A stretch of 10,903 nucleotides of DNA from Alphaproteobacteria bacterium (lineage in GTDB: Bacteria; Pseudomonadota; Alphaproteobacteria; CAAGCB01; CAG-977): NCBI GenBank assembly GCA_021639925.1, contig JAJXEL010000067.1, positions 1 through 10,903 on the forward strand, read 5' to 3'. This document shows positions 5,816 through 10,903 of the stretch, one piece after another; the stretch's first letter is position 1, and each line of letters begins with the position of its first letter. Under the pieces are notes generated by a model. The model was not told the DNA's origin, did no database searches, and worked only from the letters and a program-made list of their open reading frames with translations. The position numbers were made by a program, and so were the translations under genes.

Positions 5816-7123
5816 CTAATATATGCCGTAAACGGGCGTTTCTATAAACATCATATCTCTGGTCGCAAAAACCTTTCGGATATTATCACCATAATTTTTT
5901 ACCGCAAGCAGGTTTTCGCGCGTTGACGTATACATTCCTAAAAAAAGCTGGATACTGTCCCAGGAAACCTGCCGGTCATGCGGAGATAAAACGTCAAAAG
6001 ACTTCGGCGGTTTTTTTAAACGGCGCCAGGCGGCCAGATTCATGGCGACGGCCGGACTCATATTTGCGACTCGGCGCGCTTTGATGATTTTATCAACGGT
6101 AATACCCCAGCTTTCGGGTGTAAAACCGTTTTTGGCAATCGTTTTGGCAAAGCGTTCTTTTTGCGGCAGACGGTTGATTTTATCCACCAGCGTCTGCATC
6201 GGGTTTAACATTTCTTCCATCAGGTTGTTATCGCTCAGCGACATATCGCGCAAAGCCGTATGAAACTCGTCAAAACGGTTGTTTCCGAATTCTTTTTCGA
6301 TATTTTGAAACGAAGCCAGCGCCGCTTCGACGTCGCCTTCTGTCAGGGGGGACGTTCGCGTGACCTGGTCGGCCGGCGTTTGCGGCCGGACTTGTTTTTG
6401 CAGGGCGGCCCCCGTTCTGTATTGTTCGGGCGAAAGCATTTTATGTTTTTTCAGCAAAGTCTTGTTGCTGAGGATAAATAAATCGTCCGGTTTTGTGTTT
6501 TCATCAATTTTGATGATTTTACTGTATCCTTTAAACGCGGCTTTTTCGCGTTCCGGTCTGGCCCATGCTTCCGGCATCAGATAAATGTACAAATGGGTTG
6601 ACATGTATTTGCCGTATTTTTTTGCATATTCTTTCATCTGCGGCGCGATTCGCGTCGGAAATTTTCCTTTGGTTTCCTTTATGCCGGGTATGTTTAAAAT
6701 CCGGTCGGATACATAAGGCATTTCATGAATGAACGGCCCGATATACTGATAAGCGTATTTGGGCAGCATTAAAATCAGGCGGTAAATGTCGTCTTCCAGT
6801 TTTTCGTTGGCTTTCAGCATCGCGTCCAATCCGCCGGGATAAGACGTTTCAATCATTTCGACGATGGCGGAATAAACGGTTTCCTGGTTGATCGCTTCGA
6901 CTTTTCTGTTTTTTTTCGCCGCTTTGTTTTCAACGCTTTCCTTCAGGTCAGCCATCAGGCTTTTAAAACGACCTTCCGTTTTTTGCAAAGAAGAAGAGGC
7001 GTTGTCTTTTTCCTCTTCGTTTTCTTCTTCGGCAACGGTAACTTCCAGCGGCTGCCAGTTCAAACGTTCCTGAGCCGCCGCCGGAAATGAAAATAAAACC
7101 GCAAAACAGAATAGCTTCAGCAT
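5816..7123 (-). CDS. exported helical protein of unknown function
   Basis: I do not recognise this 435-residue protein. Residues 1-17 form a Sec signal peptide with likely cleavage at AAA|QER. A very acidic patch (AEEENEEEKD, 31-40) follows, then a charged, probably coiled region (44-80) and a long helical body with many Arg/Lys and Met. A segment around 150-190 (KFPTRIAP, YGKYMSTHLYIYLMPEAW) looks like the conserved core. The mature part contains no cysteine and no transmembrane helix, so it is probably a soluble periplasmic protein. The gene starts 5 nt after the DUF4139 stop codon and has no recognisable ribosome site (the upstream bases read CCTTAAACAAC), which suggests translational coupling to that gene. 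Its stop is 11 nt before gcrA. Three GANTC sites lie within it at 6037-6072. Confidence 0.85.
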   Translation of the reverse strand: MLKLFCFAVLFSFPAAAQERLNWQPLEVTVAEEENEEEKDNASSSLQKTEGRFKSLMADLKESVENKAAKKNRKVEAINQETVYSAIVEMIETSYPGGLDAMLKANEKLEDDIYRLILMLPKYAYQYIGPFIHEMPYVSDRILNIPGIKETKGKFPTRIAPQMKEYAKKYGKYMSTHLYIYLMPEAWARPEREKAAFKGYSKIIKIDENTKPDDLFILSNKTLLKKHKMLSPEQYRTGAALQKQVRPQTPADQVTRTSPLTEGDVEAALASFQNIEKEFGNNRFDEFHTALRDMSLSDNNLMEEMLNPMQTLVDKINRLPQKERFAKTIAKNGFTPESWGITVDKIIKARRVANMSPAVAMNLAAWRRLKKPPKSFDVLSPHDRQVSWDSIQLFLGMYTSTRENLLAVKNYGDNIRKVFATRDMMFIETPVYGIY

Positions 7124-7128
7124 GTTGT

Positions 7129-8553
7129 TTAAGGCTTTTGTACCCGGGCCGTGTAATTTAAAACTTTTTGTCCTTTCGCCGGGACGTCAATGACCCATTC
7201 CGCCTGGCGTGCCGTCGGGGTTGTATACGGTAAGGAAGAATCCGTAATTGTCCACTGGTTGGCGAAATCCTGACGGTATGTAATTTTGACGGGAGTGTCT
7301 TTGGCATTTTTAAACGTCAAAGCGTAACCGGCCTCGTAAGCTTTGTCGGAAAAAGGCGTATAAGCCGTTTCTTTGCCCTGAACAGTCACGTCGAAAGCGC
7401 TGCCCAGATTCAGTTTAACCTGGCCGTTTTCGGGAATATGGTTGATTTTGTCTTCGCCGACAAAGAACATGTTCTGTTTGGAATTTGCCTTATAAACACG
7501 GATAATGCCGCCGGGCAGGGATAATCCCAGGTTGGACGCTTTGTCATTGTCGAACTGCAGAACGACTTCGGCGCTGCGCAGGTCAAATTCGCCGGAACTG
7601 CCGCGCCCCCGGTAAACGGGCACAATGTTGGTGAATTTGTATTCTTTTTTGACTTTTACGTCCGGAGCCGACAGCAAAGCCAGCTGTTTTGTCTGATTCG
7701 AAGCAATATCTGTTTTGCGGCCCAAAGAATATAAATGGTAATCCATTAACTGTTCTTCGATCATGGCGTCGCCGGCGGCGGCAGATTCCATAACGGCCAT
7801 ATTACGCGCTTTTAACATCATCGGCCTGGGAACGGCAGGCGGGCGGACACGGTTGACGGCCCCTGCGACAAACTGAATGTCCGCGTTGTTGTATGCGATC
7901 CCCGACGTGTTGGTCAATGTCACCCAGCCGTTTAAATTCAGGGCGTCTTCGGCGTCGTTTAATTCGGCAACGTAATCCGCGCGCCAGGTCAGGCCGTTTG
8001 TCAGATAGCTCAGCTCAACGTCGCGCCGTCCCGCGTCATTGGCGGCGACATTGATGGTCAAGGTCGGCTGGTCATACAGATTCGCCGGAATGTCCGGGAA
8101 AATCAGCCGCCCGCTGTAATCCGTTTCAATCCGGTCGCCGATTTTTAAAACCAGTCCGGCGTCAACGGAAAGGACTTTTGCATTTTCGATTGTTTTTTTG
8201 CCGCTGATGTAATGCGTTTCAATAACCTGTATGTCTTTTCCCAAAAACTTGCGCAGTAAAGATTCCCGCGACAACAGATCGAAATTGAAATTTTGTTCGC
8301 GGACTTTTAACCCGTTGCCTTCGAACAAAGCCGTTTCCGGCTGGATTTGGGCGGAAACGCCCTGAAAGGAAAGGACGTTTTCCCCTTTTTGCAAATCAAC
8401 GGATCGGCTGTCTTTGACCAATCCCAGCCCGTTGTTGTAAACGGTGACGTTTAAAGATTTGACGGCGTCCTGGGAAACGGTCGTGTCTGCCGCGGCGGAA
8501 TAAGCCGAAAAACAAACGGCGGCCAGAGATAAAAACAATCTTTTTTTCAACAA
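7129..8553 (-). CDS. exported DUF4139 domain-containing protein
   Basis: The product has 474 residues from a TTG start. Residues 1-22 are a signal peptide (LKKRLFLSLAAVCFSAYSAAA) with likely cleavage before DTT. The mature protein is beta-rich throughout, as in DUF4139 proteins: NVTVYNNGLGLVKDSRSV (35-52), LSYLTNGLTWRADYVAEL (181-198), NGWVTLTNTSG (208-218) and ADIQFVAGAVNR (224-235). The C-terminal half contains ITYRQDF and WVIDVPAKG and ends in LNYTARV. Molecular function of the family is not established; the export signal places it in the periplasm or at the surface. AAGGAG lies 8 nt before the TTG at 8553; the next codon, TTG at 8550, is an alternative start. A longer frame from TTG 8619 is excluded because that codon is part of the -35 box. 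It heads the operon containing gcrA. Confidence 0.88.
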   Translation of the reverse strand: MLKKRLFLSLAAVCFSAYSAAADTTVSQDAVKSLNVTVYNNGLGLVKDSRSVDLQKGENVLSFQGVSAQIQPETALFEGNGLKVREQNFNFDLLSRESLLRKFLGKDIQVIETHYISGKKTIENAKVLSVDAGLVLKIGDRIETDYSGRLIFPDIPANLYDQPTLTINVAANDAGRRDVELSYLTNGLTWRADYVAELNDAEDALNLNGWVTLTNTSGIAYNNADIQFVAGAVNRVRPPAVPRPMMLKARNMAVMESAAAGDAMIEEQLMDYHLYSLGRKTDIASNQTKQLALLSAPDVKVKKEYKFTNIVPVYRGRGSSGEFDLRSAEVVLQFDNDKASNLGLSLPGGIIRVYKANSKQNMFFVGEDKINHIPENGQVKLNLGSAFDVTVQGKETAYTPFSDKAYEAGYALTFKNAKDTPVKITYRQDFANQWTITDSSLPYTTPTARQAEWVIDVPAKGQKVLNYTARVQKP

Positions 8554-8590
8554 AGCGGTTTCTCCTTTGTTAATCGTTAATTTTTCGTTT

Positions 8591-8619
8591 ATTTTACGGG
8601 CGGGCGCTTTTTTGTGCAA
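8591..8619 (-). promoter_or_regulatory. sigma-70 promoter of the DUF4139-gcrA operon
   Basis: On the minus strand TTGCAC (8619-8614) is followed by a 17-nt spacer and TAAAAT (8596-8591), predicting a transcript start near 8584, about 30 nt before the TTG start codon. The short leader contains a tandem motif, ATTAACG then ATTAAC (8581-8569), followed by the AAGGAG ribosome site. The -35 hexamer is the same as that of the divergent ugd promoter. Confidence 0.65.
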
Positions 8620-8663
8620 GGATAATCTTTTCCGGATCCCGGTCTGCGGGTATAGAAAAAAGT

Positions 8664-8692
8664 TTGCACACGGACGCGGAAAAACGTATAAC
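8664..8692 (+). promoter_or_regulatory. sigma-70 promoter of ugd
   Basis: TTGCAC (8664-8669), a 17-nt spacer and TATAAC (8687-8692) form a good promoter with a start near 8699, leaving a leader of about 36 nt before the ugd ATG. It is divergent from the promoter at 8619-8591; the outer edges of the two -35 boxes are about 45 bp apart. Confidence 0.65.
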
Positions 8693-8735
8693 CTAGTGTT
8701 TAAAGTTATGTTTTATCAAATTCGGGAATAATCGC

Positions 8736-10034
8736 ATGAAAGTCGGAATCATCGGAACGGGATATGTCGGACTGCCGACGGGCGTCGGTTTGGCGGAATT
8801 AGGGCATGATGTCGTGTGCATTGACGCCGCCGCGGAAAAAATCAACGCTTTGAAAGCCGGGAAAATCACTTTGTTTGAAGACGGGCTGGAAGACCTGTTT
8901 CATAAAAACGCCGCTTCCGGCAGGTTAAAGTTTACTTCCGACATGAAGGAAGGCGTTGAAGGCGCGGACGTCGTCATTTTGGCCGTCGGCACGCCGCCGC
9001 ACCCCGTGACCAAAGAAGCGGATATGCAATATATTCACGCCGCCGCGCGCGAACTGGCGCTGCATTTGACCGGATATACCGTTGTGGCCAATAAATCGAC
9101 TGTTCCCGTCGGAACCGGCGACGTCGTCGAAGAAATGATCCGCCAAATAAATCCGCAGGCGGACTTTGACGTCGTTTCTTTGCCGGAATTTCTGCGCGAA
9201 GGTTTCGCCGTGCACGACTTTTTTAACCCTGACAGAATTATTGTCGGGGCAAATACGCGGCGCGCCGCCGATATTATCAGGGAATTGTACAAACCGTTCG
9301 GGGAAAAGGCGCGTATGCTGTTTGTCAAACGCCGTTCGTCCGAAACGATCAAATATGCTTCCAACGCTTTTTTGGCAATGAAAATTCATTATATTAATGA
9401 AATGGCGAATTTTTGCGAACAGTCCGGGGCGGACGTTTACGAAGTCGCCCAAGGCATGGGTATGGATACGCGTATCGGGGCGAAATTTTTAAATCCCGGC
9501 CCGGGCTACGGCGGTTCCTGTTTTCCCAAAGATACGAACGCCATGGCCTATATGGCCAGGGGCTATGGCGTTGAAATGTCCCTGATAGAAACGACAATCC
9601 GGCAAAACGACGCGCGCAAAACGCAAATGGCCGAACGTATTTTAAAAGCCGTTGAAGGGATTGAAAAGCCGAGGATTGCCGTTTTGGGGCTGGCTTTCAA
9701 AGGGGGAACGGACGATTGCCGCGAAAGCCCCGCCATGGAAATTATAGGCGAATTATTAAAGCATGACGTGGAAATTACCGCTTATGACCCCAAAGCGATG
9801 GAAACGGCCAAAAAACTGGTCGGCGGCCGGATCAGGTACGCCGCCGATGCTTTTGAAGCGGCAAAAGGCGCCGACGTTTTAGCCGTTTTAACGGAATGGG
9901 CGGACTTTAAAACGCTGGATCTGGCTGAAATCAAGTCGTTGTTAAACGCGCCGAAAATTGTCGATCTGCGCAATCTGCTGGACAAAGCGGCGGCCGAACG
10001 GCTGGGGTTTGACTATGTCGGGATCGGGCGTTAA
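8736..10034 (+). CDS. ugd: UDP-glucose 6-dehydrogenase
   Basis: This cytoplasmic enzyme oxidises UDP-glucose to UDP-glucuronate in two NAD-dependent steps, supplying acidic sugars for capsule, exopolysaccharide or lipopolysaccharide. The 432-residue length is typical. The N-terminal Rossmann domain starts with GTGYVGL (7-13) and D30 at the strand end. AVGTPP (83-88) and KSTVPVGT (120-127) follow. K206 and N210 are in SSETIKYASNAF, and the catalytic C262 is in GPGYGGSCFPKDT. The C-terminal domain has LGLAFKGGTDDCRESP (317-332). The segment usually read as SNPEFLREGSA is here SLPEFLREGFA (148-158): the catalytic Glu E151 is kept but Asn is Leu and Ser is Phe. A weak GGGAA ribosome site precedes the ATG. 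The gene overlaps the next one by 20 nt. Specificity for UDP-ManNAc or GDP-mannose is a less likely alternative. Confidence 0.93.
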   Translation: MKVGIIGTGYVGLPTGVGLAELGHDVVCIDAAAEKINALKAGKITLFEDGLEDLFHKNAASGRLKFTSDMKEGVEGADVVILAVGTPPHPVTKEADMQYIHAAARELALHLTGYTVVANKSTVPVGTGDVVEEMIRQINPQADFDVVSLPEFLREGFAVHDFFNPDRIIVGANTRRAADIIRELYKPFGEKARMLFVKRRSSETIKYASNAFLAMKIHYINEMANFCEQSGADVYEVAQGMGMDTRIGAKFLNPGPGYGGSCFPKDTNAMAYMARGYGVEMSLIETTIRQNDARKTQMAERILKAVEGIEKPRIAVLGLAFKGGTDDCRESPAMEIIGELLKHDVEITAYDPKAMETAKKLVGGRIRYAADAFEAAKGADVLAVLTEWADFKTLDLAEIKSLLNAPKIVDLRNLLDKAAAERLGFDYVGIGR

Positions 10035-10551
10035 AAATATTGTTCTGGAAACACGGCGGCTTTTTTTACGCCCGCTGACACAGGCGGATTTTTCCGATCT
10101 GGCCGGAATATTGCAGGATCCGGCCGTTATGTACGCTTACGAACATGCTTTTGATGACCGGGAAACGCAGGACTGGCTGGATAACCAGCTGCGGCGTTAT
10201 GAAAATGACGGTTTCGGATTGTGGGCGGCGGTCGCCAAAGAAACGGGCGATTTTGTCGGACAGATCGGGCTGACAAAACAGGAAACGCCGCGCGGAACGG
10301 AAACGGAAATCGGCTGGCTTTTGAAAAAAGCGTATTGGCATCAAGGCCTTGCAACCGAAGCCGCGCAAGGCTGCCGGCAGTATGCTTTTGACATATTAAA
10401 AAAACAAAAAGTCGTCAGCATTATCCGCGATACCAATCTTGCGTCGCGCCGGGTGGCTGAACGGCTGGGCATGAAACCGGCGTTTTCTTTTGTGAAGCAT
10501 TATTACGGCATAGATATGCCGCATATTGTTTACGTGTCTACCAACCCATAG
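10015..10551 (+). CDS. GNAT family N-acetyltransferase, RimJ/RimL-like
   Basis: GNAT enzymes transfer an acetyl group from acetyl-CoA to an amine. The 178-residue product resembles the RimJ/RimL (acetyltransf_3) branch. It begins with LETRRLFLRPLTQADF (11-26). The central strand is GQIGLTK (82-88) followed by TEIGWLLKKAYW. The acetyl-CoA pyrophosphate loop is HQGLATEA (109-116), and N141 plus the S/A-RRVAERLGM segment (144-153) close the fold. The substrate, whether a protein N-terminus, antibiotic or metabolite, cannot be read from the sequence. The ATG at 10015 lies inside the end of ugd, in another frame, with GGGG 8 nt upstream, so translation is probably coupled to ugd. An upstream extension of 19 codons inside ugd is not supported. 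The 3' end overlaps the converging DUF5662-like gene by 14 bp. Confidence 0.88.
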   Translation: MSGSGVKNIVLETRRLFLRPLTQADFSDLAGILQDPAVMYAYEHAFDDRETQDWLDNQLRRYENDGFGLWAAVAKETGDFVGQIGLTKQETPRGTETEIGWLLKKAYWHQGLATEAAQGCRQYAFDILKKQKVVSIIRDTNLASRRVAERLGMKPAFSFVKHYYGIDMPHIVYVSTNP

Positions 10552-10903
10552 AATCCAGGTTTTTTTCAATCAGCCGGATTGTTTTTTCGGAAAAAACCAT
10601 TTTATCGCGGGTATTGTTAAAAAATTCGCGCACATGCGCTTTGGTCCATTTTTTCCCCAGCCGCGTTCGTCCCGCGCCCGCCCAGTCGCAGATCATTTCG
10701 CGTACGTCCGTTTCCGTCATGTCCAATGCTTTATAGGAAACGCCGTTGGCTAAAATCCAATACTGCCAGTGATGGCGCGAACGGTTAAAATGCGCCAGAA
10801 TCGCTTTTTGATAATCTTCGGGCGCGGCGCAGGGGTCATAATTGCCCGACGTATCGCGGATTTTGCGAATCTGCGGGTAATATTTGGCGTAAACGTACAG
10901 CAT
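10538..10903 (-). CDS. DUF5662-like protein, N-terminus outside the window
   Basis: The 121 visible residues match the C-terminal two thirds of DUF5662 proteins: a helix before the signature AHFNRSRHHWQYW (37-49), then EMICDWAGAGRT (69-80), KKWT (84-87) and a terminal helix MVFSEKTIRLIEKNL. The family N-terminal half, which normally carries a His- and Asp-containing HD-like SK motif, is not seen. The ATG at the very edge (10903-10901) is therefore probably an internal Met and the gene continues beyond the window. The conserved His-His-Trp and the lost His/Asp motif resemble metal-dependent hydrolase features, but no activity is established for this family. The TAG stop overlaps the end of the GNAT gene, with no terminator between them. 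Confidence 0.75.
   Translation of the reverse strand: MLYVYAKYYPQIRKIRDTSGNYDPCAAPEDYQKAILAHFNRSRHHWQYWILANGVSYKALDMTETDVREMICDWAGAGRTRLGKKWTKAHVREFFNNTRDKMVFSEKTIRLIEKNLDSMGW

Noticed and set aside
5518..5847. 109-codon plus-strand reading frame opposite gcrA
   Set aside because: Low-complexity Phe/Ala/Ser translation caused by the Lys/Ala-rich GcrA linker on the other strand; no ribosome site.
1..10903. Mobile element, prophage, toxin-antitoxin, CRISPR or tRNA in the window
   Set aside because: No transposase or integrase motifs, no regularly spaced repeats and no tRNA-like cloverleaf were seen on either strand.

Overview
The window looks like chromosomal DNA of an alphaproteobacterium. 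The strongest marker is a GcrA-type cell-cycle regulator (5370-5804, minus strand), a family known essentially only from Alphaproteobacteria. The dapA-smpB pair at the left edge is also an arrangement common in that class. Base composition is roughly balanced and homopolymer-rich. A host- or gut-associated uncultured lineage is plausible from the style of the pilin, but that is inference. No tRNA, rRNA, CRISPR array, transposase, integrase or phage gene is visible.

Layout. (1) 17-2404, plus strand: dapA (lysine/peptidoglycan precursor synthesis) and smpB (trans-translation), 4 nt apart, followed by an unrecognised five-helix membrane protein with a cysteine-containing tail. (2) 2415-2837: a small orphan protein with its own candidate promoter. 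It converges on a KamA-family radical SAM gene (4005-2881, minus strand) through one perfectly symmetric terminator. (3) 4006-5164: a 71-bp divergent region with a palindrome, a small exported protein with a CxxC motif, a promoter and structured leader, and a PilS/type IVb-like pilin closed by a strong terminator. (4) 5165-5369: a gene-free stretch with several hairpins, one of them the gcrA terminator. (5) 8619-5318, minus strand: a tight three-gene operon of an exported DUF4139 protein, an exported protein of unknown function and gcrA, driven by a good promoter. (6) 8664-10551, plus strand: a divergent promoter, then UDP-glucose 6-dehydrogenase (ugd) overlapping a GNAT acetyltransferase. (7) 10538-10903, minus strand: a DUF5662-like gene cut by the window edge, overlapping the GNAT gene tail to tail.

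How the genes fit together. Most products serve the cell envelope: DapA supplies the diaminopimelate/lysine branch, Ugd supplies UDP-glucuronate for surface polysaccharide, and there are four exported or membrane proteins of unknown role plus a pilin. The most notable context is gcrA as the last gene of an envelope operon. No single new multi-gene system can be demonstrated. The best leads are the gcrA operon with its GANTC cluster and structured 3' end, the orphan pilin with an arginine at mature position +1, and the zinc-less lysine-aminomutase-like enzyme without efp or epmA nearby.
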